Below, piece after piece: positions 1 to 8,514 of a stretch of 64,000 bases of DNA. Below the pieces are notes generated by a model. The model was not told the DNA's origin. It worked only from the letters and a program-made list of their open reading frames with translations, and did no database searches. Each line of letters opens with the position of its first letter. Position 1 is the first letter of the stretch. Source of the DNA: JAUILH01 sp964230215 (lineage in GTDB: Bacteria > Bacteroidota > Bacteroidia > Flavobacteriales_D > JAUILH01); NCBI GenBank assembly GCA_964230215.1, contig CAXRGQ010000007.1, positions 620,001 to 684,000 of the forward strand. Direction: 5' to 3'. The position numbers were made by a program, and so were the translations under genes.

Positions 1-1173
1 CTAATTCTATCGTCTAACGACGAAGATGTAAATGATGGCATGAATCAAGGTCTATCAGCAAGTTTTTACGAACCAGCGAATACTTGGACAAAAAACTTAA
101 ACCTTTGGGCTTTAGGTGATTTTGACTTTATAATTGAGCCTTTTGCAAGCCATGTGATTGACGCCAAATACAATGCTCCTACCCAAGGTTGTGTCGGTAT
201 TCCTGTTGCGTCAACCAACACATCAAAAGGCTCGTTTAATTCGATTTACTACAATCAAGACAAATTTAATGGTGGGCCAATTAGCTATCACTGGACATAT
301 GGTGACGGAAATTCATCTTCATTTCAATTGAACGGAAATAACACTTATGCGGCGCCGGGAACATACAGCGTAAAACTAAAAGATACCTTACATATGTGGA
401 CTGGTTACTGTGTAGACTCGGTTTCCAAAACAATCGACATATATGCTATACCTGCTGCGCCTACCTCAACTCCGCCTGCCCCTGTGTGCGAATATACCCC
501 AGCTTTAGACTTAACGGCATCTGGAAGTGGCACTAATTTTACTTGGTATGGTGATGCTGGGCTAAGTAATCAAATCGGAACGGGAAGCCCATTTGCATCA
601 GGAATAATTCTGGCAGACACAGTATATGTCACCGTGACCGTTAATGGGTGCGAAAGTGCGGGTACCCAGGTAATTCTGGATTTCCTGCCAAACGCTATTC
701 CTACATTCACTCCTGTGTTTTTGGGTGCCTTTCAAGTCGATTTTACGGGTGCACCGGTTGCAGATACTTGGGCTTGGGATTTTGGTGATGGTCTCGGGTC
801 GTCTGCCTTACAAAACCCAAACTATACTTACATTAGTGCTGGACCACATAATGCGTGTCTAGATGTGACATACAGTAATGGTTGTACAAATCAATATTGT
901 GAAAACATAAGCTTTGTTGGGGTGAATGAGGAAGTGTTTGAAAACGTTGCTATCTATCCAAACCCTGCAAATACTGCAATCACGGTTGACCTGCCATTCG
1001 GACTTGAAGGAACGGAGTGTGCTCTCTACGATCTTAATGGTAAACTAATTACTCGCACGGCCTTAAATGGCTTAATTACAAACATCAATATTTCACACCT
1101 ATCTTCTGGTGTATATGTTCTAAGGCTCTTTAAGGACAAGGCTGTGAGCAGCTACAGAATTAGTAAGCTCTAG
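1..1173 (+). CDS. C-terminal part of a T9SS-secreted PKD/Ig-like protein (5' truncated by window)
   Basis: The reading frame is already open at base 1, so the start lies outside the window and only about 390 residues are visible. Two PKD-like segments are seen, with cores YGDGNSSS and WDFGDGLGSS. Between them is an Ig-like stretch with the Cys pair typical of Bacteroidota cell-surface repeats. The last 80 residues form a type A T9SS sorting domain (VAIYPNPANTAITV, then LSSGVYVLRLF), which directs export across the outer membrane and anchoring or release. The N-terminal catalytic or binding part is not visible, so the function is unknown; a secreted peptidase or adhesin is typical for this layout. 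Confidence 0.85.
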   Translation, partial: LILSSNDEDVNDGMNQGLSASFYEPANTWTKNLNLWALGDFDFIIEPFASHVIDAKYNAPTQGCVGIPVASTNTSKGSFNSIYYNQDKFNGGPISYHWTYGDGNSSSFQLNGNNTYAAPGTYSVKLKDTLHMWTGYCVDSVSKTIDIYAIPAAPTSTPPAPVCEYTPALDLTASGSGTNFTWYGDAGLSNQIGTGSPFASGIILADTVYVTVTVNGCESAGTQVILDFLPNAIPTFTPVFLGAFQVDFTGAPVADTWAWDFGDGLGSSALQNPNYTYISAGPHNACLDVTYSNGCTNQYCENISFVGVNEEVFENVAIYPNPANTAITVDLPFGLEGTECALYDLNGKLITRTALNGLITNINISHLSSGVYVLRLFKDKAVSSYRISKL

Positions 1174-1215
1174 GGATTTTATTGAATTAGTGTCAAATAA
1201 ATTCGGCACATCCGC

Positions 1216-1223
1216 TATCTTTG
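1216..1223 (+). promoter_or_regulatory. Bacteroidota -7 promoter box for gltX
   Basis: TATCTTTG matches the Bacteroidota primary sigma -7 consensus TAnnTTTG and lies 15 bases before the gltX ATG. No convincing -33 element is seen. Confidence 0.5.
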
Positions 1224-1238
1224 CCAAAATTTTTAACG

Positions 1239-2771
1239 ATGGCAGAGAAGGAAGTTCGTGTAAGATTTGCGCCTAGCCCAACAGGGCCGCTTCACATGGG
1301 TGGGGTTAGAACGGCGCTATATAACTATCTATTTGCAAAAAAGCACGGTGGATCATTCATACTGAGAATTGAAGACACCGATCAAACAAGGTTTGTAGCC
1401 GGTGCAGAAGAGTATATTGTGGACGCCTTAGAGTGGTGCGGCATTTCCCCCGACGAAAGCCCACAAAAAGGAGGGAATTACGGTCCGTATGTCCAGTCTC
1501 ACAGAAGCGAGATTTACAAGCCTTATGCCGAACAGCTAATTGCATCTGGACATGCTTACTATGCCTTTGATACTAGCGAGGAATTAGACGCGGCAAGGGA
1601 AGCAGCAAAAAAAGCAGGTCTCCCAGGGTGGCAGTATAATCATATTACACGCTCGTCAATGAAAAACTCTGAGAGTTTATCAGAGGATGAGGTAAAAACA
1701 AAGCTTGAAAGTGGTGATCCTTATGTGATTCGTGCTAAAATGCCCAGAAACCAAGAGGTACGCTTTCACGATGAAATTAGAGGCTGGGTAGTGGTTAATA
1801 CAAACAACCTAGACGATAAAGTCTTGTTTAAATCTGATGGGCTTCCAACCTATCACATGGCCAATGTTATTGACGATCACCTGATGGAGATTACACATGT
1901 TATAAGGGGTGAGGAATGGCTTCCTTCTGCACCTCTACATGTCTTGTTGTATGAATTTCTGGGCTGGGAGAAACCATTGTTTGCTCATCTACCTCTGCTA
2001 CTAAAGCCTGATGGAAATGGAAAGTTAAGCAAGCGCGATGGCGATAGGCTAGGTTTCCCTGTATTCCCAACAAAGTGGCATGTCCCAAATTCGGATGAGA
2101 CATTTAATGGCTATAGAGAAGACGGTTATTTTCCTGAAGCATTCGTAAATATGCTTGCTATGCTTGGGTGGAACCCAGGAACAAATCAAGAAATCTTTTC
2201 ACTTGAAGAGCTGGTAGAGGCTTTTAGTTTAGATCGAGTAGGGAAGAGCGGTGCAAAATTTGACCCTGAAAAGGCTAAGTGGTTCAACCAACAATATCTG
2301 CGCGCAAAAAGCGGAGAAGAATTAGCTGAACTAGTTCAGCCAATGTTAGATAATGATGTTGATTCAGCTTTTCTTGCAAAAGTATGTGAGCAGGTAAAAG
2401 AACGCGCTACATTCTTGCATGATATTCTTGATAACAGTACTTACTTCTTCAGTGTTCCAGAAGATTACGATGAAAAAACTGTCCGAAAGAAATGGAAAGA
2501 TCAGACAGCTGAAATAATGAGTGAACTGGTTGAAGTTCTTAATGCGATTTCTGACTTTAAAGCCGCTACAATAGAGACGGACTTTAAGGCCTTTTTAGAA
2601 AAGAAAGAACTTGGTTTAGGACAAGTATTGCCAAACTTTAGACTTTTAGTAACAGGCATGGGTGCAGGACCATCAATGTTTGATATTTGTGAGATTCTAG
2701 GAAAAGAGGAGGTCGTAAACCGCATCAAGACTGGGATTGAAAAAGTAAGCCAAATTAAAGCTGAAGCGTGA
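1239..2771 (+). CDS. gltX: Glutamyl-tRNA synthetase
   Basis: A class I aminoacyl-tRNA synthetase that charges tRNA-Glu in the cytoplasm, 510 residues, normal for the family. The HIGH-type signature is PSPTGPLHMGG at residues 12-22 and the KMSKS-type loop is KLSKRDGD near residue 265. The ATG at 1239 is chosen over an upstream in-frame TTG at 1221 because it begins MAEKEVRVRFAPSP, the expected N-terminus, and because the TTG lies inside the promoter box. The stop overlaps the GTG start of folB, so the two are translationally coupled. Confidence 0.97.
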   Translation: MAEKEVRVRFAPSPTGPLHMGGVRTALYNYLFAKKHGGSFILRIEDTDQTRFVAGAEEYIVDALEWCGISPDESPQKGGNYGPYVQSHRSEIYKPYAEQLIASGHAYYAFDTSEELDAAREAAKKAGLPGWQYNHITRSSMKNSESLSEDEVKTKLESGDPYVIRAKMPRNQEVRFHDEIRGWVVVNTNNLDDKVLFKSDGLPTYHMANVIDDHLMEITHVIRGEEWLPSAPLHVLLYEFLGWEKPLFAHLPLLLKPDGNGKLSKRDGDRLGFPVFPTKWHVPNSDETFNGYREDGYFPEAFVNMLAMLGWNPGTNQEIFSLEELVEAFSLDRVGKSGAKFDPEKAKWFNQQYLRAKSGEELAELVQPMLDNDVDSAFLAKVCEQVKERATFLHDILDNSTYFFSVPEDYDEKTVRKKWKDQTAEIMSELVEVLNAISDFKAATIETDFKAFLEKKELGLGQVLPNFRLLVTGMGAGPSMFDICEILGKEEVVNRIKTGIEKVSQIKAEA

Positions 2772-3127
2772 ACAGTTCGATAGAGGTTAATGGTATCCGT
2801 GTTTATGGTTATCATGGGTGCATGGAGGAAGAAGCTATGATAGGCACATGGTTTGAGGCAGATGTTGCTGTTGACTATGACTTTACAGAATCTGCGCTTA
2901 CAGATGATCTTAGCAAGACAATTGATTATGTTACTATCAGGGAGATTGCTGAAAAGAACATTTTAAAAAGGAGTGACCTTATTGAGACCGTTATTAAACG
3001 CATTGCCGATGAGCTAAAAACCAGTTTTAGTGAGATCACAGGTCTTCGCATCACCCTCAGAAAATACAATCCGCCTATAAACGGAGACGTAAATCATGTG
3101 GCTGTAAAGTGGGAAGAAAGCTTATAA
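2768..3127 (+). CDS. folB: Dihydroneopterin aldolase
   Basis: Folate pathway enzyme that cleaves 7,8-dihydroneopterin to 6-hydroxymethyl-dihydropterin and glycolaldehyde; 119 residues, the normal length. The YGYHGCMEEE segment supplies the conserved Glu region. ITLRKYNPPI near the C-terminus carries the catalytic-type Lys. It starts with GTG overlapping the gltX stop by four bases, so it is expressed with gltX. Confidence 0.92.
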   Translation: MNSSIEVNGIRVYGYHGCMEEEAMIGTWFEADVAVDYDFTESALTDDLSKTIDYVTIREIAEKNILKRSDLIETVIKRIADELKTSFSEITGLRITLRKYNPPINGDVNHVAVKWEESL

Positions 3128-3153
3128 ATTAACGATTATATCAATTTTTCTTT

Positions 3154-3161
3154 TAAATTTG
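3154..3161 (+). promoter_or_regulatory. -7 promoter box for tRNA-Cys
   Basis: TAAATTTG fits TAnnTTTG and sits 12 bases before the mature 5' end of the tRNA, the right distance for its transcription start. Confidence 0.5.
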
Positions 3162-3173
3162 CACCCCACCAAT

Positions 3174-3244
3174 GGTCTCTTGGCCGAGCGGCTAGGCAAC
3201 GGTCTGCAAAACCGTGTACAGCGGTTCGAATCCGCTAGAGACCT
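3174..3244 (+). tRNA. tRNA-Cys (GCA)
   Basis: The full cloverleaf can be folded by eye. The acceptor stem GGTCTCT pairs with AGAGACC. The anticodon stem ACGGT/ACCGT encloses the loop with GCA at 3206-3208. The T arm contains GTTCGAATC, and the discriminator base is T, as expected for tRNA-Cys. The CCA tail is not encoded. Confidence 0.96.
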
Positions 3245-3254
3245 CAACAAAGTG

Positions 3255-3288
3255 AAAGCCATCAGAGGAAAATCTGGTGGCTTTTTTT
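3255..3288 (+). terminator. Intrinsic terminator after tRNA-Cys
   Basis: A nine base-pair stem (AGCCATCAG with CTGGTGGCT, one G-U pair) with an eight-base loop is followed by seven T residues at 3282-3288. It ends the tRNA transcript just before the frame of the next gene opens. Confidence 0.85.
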
Positions 3289-3290
3289 AA

Positions 3291-4964
3291 ATTCACCCTA
3301 TAGACACCTTACGAAACATAGCTTGGTACAGAAAAACAGAGAATGTTTTACTCATCTTATGGGGGGTAATTTGCGTTATTCAAGCATACTTTACAGAGCT
3401 GCACCCTGATGAGGCCTACTATTGGGTATACAGTCAGAATATAGACTGGGGACATTTTCATCAGCCACCAATGATTGCCCTGTTTATTAAAATGGGCTAT
3501 TCAGTTTTTGAAAACGAATTAGGCGTTCGTCTTCTTACCATACTTGCAAATCTGGCCACAATTAGACTTCTTTATGATTTGTGTAAGCCAAATAAACCTT
3601 GGGTGTTCTGGATGCTCATAGGAAGTCTGTTTTTAATGCATGCACATAGCTTGTTGGCTGTCCCAGATTCTCCATTAATATTCTTTTGCGTTCTCTTTCT
3701 TTGGTGCTACAAAAAGTATCGGGATGAACTTAATTTGACACGTAGCTTTATACTTGGGTTTATTGCGCTGGCCATTATCTACAGCAAATATCATGGTGGG
3801 CTATTTCTAATAGTTCTGCTGCTAAGCGATATGCAAATTCTGAAAAACAAGTGGTTCTATTTAATACCAAGCATTTGCGTGGCTGGGTACATTCCTCACA
3901 TCTTGTGGCAGGTAGACCACGATTGGGCAGCTATCAGGTTTCATTTATTCAACAGAGAAAATGCAGCATGGGAATTTACTTGGGTGCTTGAGTTTATTGG
4001 TGCTCAACTTATAATGCTTATGCCATTAGGAGTATTTCTTCTTCCCGGCTTAATAAAAAAACCTCAACAAGCTTTTAATCTGGTTCTAAGACGTTTAGTC
4101 CTCGGTGTTTTTGGTTTTCTTTTGCTTCTTAGCTTTAGAAATAGAGTAGAGGCCAATTGGATTGCAATGGCATATATTCCGCTTATTATTCTAGCTTATC
4201 CGCAGATTGAAAAAATTAAGCCCGGGGCAATAAAAGGTCTTGGATTTACTGCTCTGGCTCTGTTCTCGATCATCCGTGTTGAAATGGGAAGTAAGCTCGT
4301 CAAGCCTCCCGTTAATCTCAACTTTCGATATAAATACTACGAGAACTGGGCTGCTGCCATTAAGCAAAAAGCAGGGGATAGGCCCGTCTTGTTTATGAAT
4401 AGCTATCAAATGCCCTCTATTTATAGTTTTTACAGTGGTGACGATAGTCATTCCATCAACACCTGTTTAAGCCCTGGTAATCAATATGACTTTTATAACT
4501 CATCTCGGTTTGACGGCAAAGACATTATTGTTGTAAATGGGTTTAAGGAGATGCATATCGATACGATATCGGTTGAGGGAGAGTCCATCCCAATAGGCCT
4601 AATTGAAGATTATAGGTCGTATCAAGGGATATGGATCACCCCAGAGCTAAAGACGGAATATCCAGCAAATAGCGAAGAAATATTGGACGTTCAAGTGGAC
4701 AATATCCTTGACTTTGTTCCTGATTTAAGTAAACGCCGCAATGGAAACGAACCCTTTATTGCCTTTAACTGGATTGATGAAGATGGCAATATGACCGTAC
4801 AGTTTTCGTTTACAGTTTTAACAAAGGAAGACATAAATACATCCATGAAGGTGAGACTAAAAACGCCCGAAACTCCTGGAAAATACAAACTTGCTGTCGG
4901 AATAAGCACGTATACCTATTACCCCATCCGAAATTCATACTTTTACACGGTTGAAATTAAATAG
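3291..4964 (+). CDS. GT-C membrane glycosyltransferase (PMT/ArnT-like, GT39/GT83 type), start codon uncertain
   Basis: A polytopic membrane protein of up to 557 residues. Just after the first membrane segment it has LHPDEAYYW, the acidic first-loop motif of GT-C enzymes, followed by HFHQPPMIAL. GT-C enzymes use polyprenyl-phosphate-linked sugars as donors on the periplasmic side. The first ATG is at 3471 but would remove this catalytic motif. The frame is open back to 3291, where no ATG, GTG or TTG exists, so the true start is probably ATT 3291 or ATA 3300, directly after the terminator. A soluble domain of about 200 residues follows the membrane part. The next gene begins in the last base of the stop codon. 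Likely role (inference): transfer of arabinofuranose made by the three downstream genes. Confidence 0.85.
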   Translation: MHPIDTLRNIAWYRKTENVLLILWGVICVIQAYFTELHPDEAYYWVYSQNIDWGHFHQPPMIALFIKMGYSVFENELGVRLLTILANLATIRLLYDLCKPNKPWVFWMLIGSLFLMHAHSLLAVPDSPLIFFCVLFLWCYKKYRDELNLTRSFILGFIALAIIYSKYHGGLFLIVLLLSDMQILKNKWFYLIPSICVAGYIPHILWQVDHDWAAIRFHLFNRENAAWEFTWVLEFIGAQLIMLMPLGVFLLPGLIKKPQQAFNLVLRRLVLGVFGFLLLLSFRNRVEANWIAMAYIPLIILAYPQIEKIKPGAIKGLGFTALALFSIIRVEMGSKLVKPPVNLNFRYKYYENWAAAIKQKAGDRPVLFMNSYQMPSIYSFYSGDDSHSINTCLSPGNQYDFYNSSRFDGKDIIVVNGFKEMHIDTISVEGESIPIGLIEDYRSYQGIWITPELKTEYPANSEEILDVQVDNILDFVPDLSKRRNGNEPFIAFNWIDEDGNMTVQFSFTVLTKEDINTSMKVRLKTPETPGKYKLAVGISTYTYYPIRNSYFYTVEIK

Positions 4965-5827
4965 TGAAGGACTTTATACAGCTCATACGCCCTAAGCAGT
5001 GGATTAAAAATGGATTTATATTCTTCCCTGCCTTCTTTGCTTCCGTGGATTGGGAGGCAGCACTTATTCTTAAGTTGATTGGAGGGTTTGTCGCTTATTC
5101 AATTGCGGCAAGCGCTGTATATATTATGAATGACTGGTTTGACGCTCCTCTTGACAGGCTGCATCCAGAGAAGAAAAATCGGCCTATAGCTTCTGGCAGA
5201 ATAGGAACTGAAAGGGTAGGCATTATGATCCTTGCCCTCCTAACACTCTCACTGCTGATATCTGGCTTAATTGTTCCGAAACTTGCCATGTATATTATGG
5301 CCTACTTTGGTATAAACGTGGCCTACTCGGCGGGCTTAAAAAACTTCCCTATTCTAGATGTAATGGTAATTGCAGTTGGATTTATTCTGCGCATACTCTG
5401 TGGAGGTGTAATCGCGGAGGTTCCTCTGTCATTCTGGATTATAATCGTAACCTTCTTCCTTGCTCTGTTTTTGGCCTTCGCTAAGCGCAGACACGATTTT
5501 ATCCTATTTAAAGACTCGGGAAAAATCACTAGAAAGTCGATTAGTATGTATAGCATGACCATGATAAACATTGGTATAATTTTTAGCTCATTTGCCACTC
5601 TGGTATTTTACTTCTTATACACCATTTCGCCCACTGCAACCGGCAGAATTAGTGAGCACCTTTATATCACCGCCATATTTGTTTTAGGGGGCTTAGTTCG
5701 CTATTACTATTTAATCTTTGCGAAAAATCTAAGTGGTAAGCCAACACAAATATTATATAAGGATCTGGTACTTCAGTTAATAATTATCGCTTGGATAATC
5801 ACCTTTGGTATTCTTATTTATGGCTGA
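4964..5827 (+). CDS. UbiA-family prenyltransferase, polyprenyl-phosphate phosphoribosyltransferase (DPPR synthase-like)
   Basis: 287 residues with about eight membrane segments. The UbiA prenyl-pyrophosphate/Mg motif appears as NDWFDAPLDRLHPEKKNRP near residue 50, closely matching the NDxxDxxxDRxHPxKxxRP pattern of mycobacterial Rv3806c, which joins 5-phosphoribose from PRPP to decaprenyl phosphate. It begins MKDFIQLIRPKQWIKN, also typical of that subgroup. The GTG start overlaps the preceding stop by one base. The stop overlaps the next ATG. The neighbouring DprE1/DprE2 and phosphatase functions make DPPR synthesis much more likely than quinone prenylation. Confidence 0.88.
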   Translation: MKDFIQLIRPKQWIKNGFIFFPAFFASVDWEAALILKLIGGFVAYSIAASAVYIMNDWFDAPLDRLHPEKKNRPIASGRIGTERVGIMILALLTLSLLISGLIVPKLAMYIMAYFGINVAYSAGLKNFPILDVMVIAVGFILRILCGGVIAEVPLSFWIIIVTFFLALFLAFAKRRHDFILFKDSGKITRKSISMYSMTMINIGIIFSSFATLVFYFLYTISPTATGRISEHLYITAIFVLGGLVRYYYLIFAKNLSGKPTQILYKDLVLQLIIIAWIITFGILIYG

Positions 5828-7913
5828 TAAAAAAGACATAGTAGGGTGGGGAATGTTTCCAAAAATCAAGGGTTATGAGAAAACAATTAGCTCAACCCAG
5901 GAGCTGTCCAACATTCTAACTGAACAAATATGCATAAGAGGAAATGGGAGAAGTTATGGTGACTCTGCCAGCGATATACTCTGCATTAAGCCGAGGGGGT
6001 TCTCTGATATAGTCAGCTTTGAAAACGGAGTAATAGAATGTGGCAGTGGTGTTCTGCTTTCCGAAATTCTAGAATATATCGTTCCCTTAGGCTACTTTTT
6101 GCCTGTTACCCCCGGAACAAAATTTGTCTCTCTCGGGGGCGCCTTGGCAGCAGATGTGCACGGTAAAAACCATCATGTTGACGGAAACATCTCAAGCTTT
6201 GTTCGGGCGTTTGAATTAATAACAGAGGACGGAAAGGCGCACAAATGCTCTAGAAAAGAAAACGAGGAATTGTTTTGGGCCACTATGGGTGGCATGGGCT
6301 TAACGGGACTAATTACCACCATAGAGCTTCAGTGTATCCAGATAGAAAGCAGTTATATTAGATTAAGAAGCATTAAAACAAAATCACTAGAAGACACCGT
6401 TGACGAGATTATAAAAAACAAAGACGCCAAATATTCTGTAGCATGGATTGATTGTGTTACTAAAGGATCTAAAATGGGCCGTTCTTTACTTACTGTTGGA
6501 GACCATGCGCCCTTGTCTACGCTGACAGAAAAACAGAAGAAAAACGCTCTTCTTGTCCATCCTAACAAACAGAAAAACGTACCGTTTTATCTTCCATCGT
6601 TTGTTATGAATCGCTTTACAGTTAAGCTTTTTAACACATTGCGATACCACAGGCAAACAAAAAGAGAGCTTGAAAAAATTAGTCACTATAACCCTTTCTT
6701 CTATCCGCTTGACGCACTTGCTAACTGGAATCGGGTTTATGGAAAGAAGGGTTTTATACAATATCAATTTGTTCTTCCAGTAGATAACAGCAAAGAAGGG
6801 ATGCGCGTAATTCTAAAAAAAATAGCGGACAGTGGTCTTGCTAGTGCGCTTGCTGTGCTGAAAATGTTTGGGCCTGAAAGAGAGAATAATTATATCGCAT
6901 TCCCTAAAGAAGGATTAAACCTTGCCCTCGATATCAAGCTTACCAGAAAGGCGCTTAGTTTGTTAGATGAGTTGGACACGTTAGTTTTGGAATATAAAGG
7001 GCGCACCTATCTGGCAAAAGATTCGAGACAAGAGCTAAAAATGATGGTTGAAGCCTATCCAAACTATGAAAAATTCACTTCATTAGTTGCCGATTACAAC
7101 CCAAATATGCGTTTCTCTTCACATCAAGCAAAACGATTGAAGATGACACCAGACAATACTCCCGATGAAAACACAGTTAAAAGAATAACCATGAAAAACG
7201 TATTAATTCTTGGGGCTAACTCAGATATTGCTAAAGCCTGCGCCAAACAGTTTATTAGTAATGGGTTTAGTGCAACCTTGGCCAGCAGAAATACCGAATC
7301 TTTAGCCGAGTTCGCAGAATCATTCGATCAGAAAAACGTAACTATTAAATCTTTTGACGCATGCGACTTTGACTCACATAAAGACTTCTATCAAAACCTA
7401 GAAACTAAGCCTGATGTCGTAATATGTGCTTTCGGTTATCTACCGGATAATGATCAAGCCAAAACAGAATGGAGTGAAGCCCTAAAAAGTATTCAAACCA
7501 ACTACACGGGAGCTGTGAGTATTCTTAACATCATTGCAAACGACTTTAAAAACAGAGGGGAGGGGAGTATACTTGGCATTTCATCTGTGGCTGGTGATAG
7601 AGGGCGTGGAAGCAACTATTTATATGGAGCGCCTAAGGCTGGTTTCTCCGCCTATTTATCAGGTTTAAGAAATGATTTAATAAAAACGGGCGTCCATGTA
7701 GCCACAATAAAACCAGGGTTTGTTCGGACAAAAATGATTGATGGTATAGAAACTCCTGGACCGCTTACTGCTCAAGCGGAAGAAGTTGCTAAAACATGCT
7801 ACAAAGCCTACCGAAATAAGCGCAGTGTTGTCTATGTAAAATCAGTTTGGCGACCAGTAATGTGGATTATTAAGCATTTGCCAGAATTCATGTTTAAGAA
7901 GTCGTCTATATGA
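5820..7913 (+). CDS. dprE1-dprE2: DprE1-DprE2 fusion: polyprenyl-phosphoryl-beta-D-ribose 2'-epimerase (oxidase plus reductase in one chain)
   Basis: One uninterrupted frame of 697 residues. Residues 1-455 are a DprE1-type FAD oxidase: GNGRSYGDSA near residue 40, DVHGKNHHVDG with His114 at the place of the flavin/active-site His, and LAKDSR with Lys400 at the place of catalytic Lys418 of Mycobacterium tuberculosis DprE1. From residue 458 (ATG at 7191) a DprE2-type short-chain dehydrogenase begins: VLILGANSDIA for NAD(P)H binding and YGAPK (Tyr602, Lys606) as the catalytic pair. In mycobacteria these are two proteins that oxidise C2 of polyprenyl-phosphoryl-ribose and then reduce it to the arabinose epimer. 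No stop separates them here. The ATG at 5820 is preferred to an upstream TTG and overlaps the ubiA stop by eight bases. The residue aligned to benzothiazinone-target Cys387 is Ala369 (NLALD). Confidence 0.93.
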   Translation: MADKKDIVGWGMFPKIKGYEKTISSTQELSNILTEQICIRGNGRSYGDSASDILCIKPRGFSDIVSFENGVIECGSGVLLSEILEYIVPLGYFLPVTPGTKFVSLGGALAADVHGKNHHVDGNISSFVRAFELITEDGKAHKCSRKENEELFWATMGGMGLTGLITTIELQCIQIESSYIRLRSIKTKSLEDTVDEIIKNKDAKYSVAWIDCVTKGSKMGRSLLTVGDHAPLSTLTEKQKKNALLVHPNKQKNVPFYLPSFVMNRFTVKLFNTLRYHRQTKRELEKISHYNPFFYPLDALANWNRVYGKKGFIQYQFVLPVDNSKEGMRVILKKIADSGLASALAVLKMFGPERENNYIAFPKEGLNLALDIKLTRKALSLLDELDTLVLEYKGRTYLAKDSRQELKMMVEAYPNYEKFTSLVADYNPNMRFSSHQAKRLKMTPDNTPDENTVKRITMKNVLILGANSDIAKACAKQFISNGFSATLASRNTESLAEFAESFDQKNVTIKSFDACDFDSHKDFYQNLETKPDVVICAFGYLPDNDQAKTEWSEALKSIQTNYTGAVSILNIIANDFKNRGEGSILGISSVAGDRGRGSNYLYGAPKAGFSAYLSGLRNDLIKTGVHVATIKPGFVRTKMIDGIETPGPLTAQAEEVAKTCYKAYRNKRSVVYVKSVWRPVMWIIKHLPEFMFKKSSI

Positions 7914-8497
7914 GTAGTATCGCCTTTATAGATTTTGATGGCACCCTTTATGATGGCGACAGCATGCTAGACTTCATTCGCTTTTGTAAGGGTGATAAAA
8001 AACTTAAATGGAATCTCTTTTTAACATCTCCACAAATTCTATTAAAAAAGCTTTCTATTATACCATCACAAGTAGCTAAAGAAAAGCTTTTGCGCCTATC
8101 TCTGGGCGGAATGGACAAAAAAGAGCTTCAAGGGTTGGCAAAACAATTCTCCCTCACATTGGACAAAAAACTCTATCCCAAAGCTGAACTTAAACTAAAA
8201 GAACTCATCAATAACAAAACACAAATTGTCATAGTTAGCGCAAGCTGTGAGCTTTGGTTAAACGATTGGTGTCAAGATAAGGGATTCGATTTAATCGCTT
8301 CAAAAGAGGCCTATCTCGACAATAAAATGACGGGTAAACTTACTGGCAAAAACTGCAAAGGTCCAGAAAAAGCTAAACGGATTATTTCTAGGTTTCCGCT
8401 TGATTCCTATCAACACATTTATGCCTATGGAAATGACGCGTCAGATCAAGATATGATTGAGCTAGCCAACCAACCAACTGAAGCTCTTTACGAATAA
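7910..8497 (+). CDS. HAD-IB family phosphatase, probable polyprenyl-phosphoryl-5-phosphoribose phosphatase
   Basis: 195 residues with HAD motif I FIDFDGTLYDGD (nucleophile Asp in DFDGT), motif II IVSASCELW and motif III/IV YGNDASDQDMIEL. It is a phosphoserine-phosphatase-like (HAD-IB) enzyme. The start overlaps the dprE1-dprE2 stop by four bases, so it is the last gene of the operon. In the arabinofuranose pathway a 5-phosphate must be removed between the UbiA step and epimerisation. Mycobacteria use a PAP2-type enzyme, and a HAD protein could replace it here. The substrate is inferred from context. Confidence 0.8.
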   Translation: MSSIAFIDFDGTLYDGDSMLDFIRFCKGDKKLKWNLFLTSPQILLKKLSIIPSQVAKEKLLRLSLGGMDKKELQGLAKQFSLTLDKKLYPKAELKLKELINNKTQIVIVSASCELWLNDWCQDKGFDLIASKEAYLDNKMTGKLTGKNCKGPEKAKRIISRFPLDSYQHIYAYGNDASDQDMIELANQPTEALYE

Positions 8498-8514
8498 TTA
8501 GGTATATTGCAATT

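Noticed and set aside
3174..3288. tRNA-Cys as an integration site for a genomic island carrying the arabinose operon
   Set aside because: No integrase gene, no direct repeat of the tRNA 3' end and no composition change were seen downstream.
7191..7913. Separate dprE2 gene starting at ATG 7191
   Set aside because: The ATG is in frame with the DprE1 part, no stop codon separates them and no clear ribosome binding signal precedes it, so one fused protein is the simpler reading. Internal initiation remains possible.
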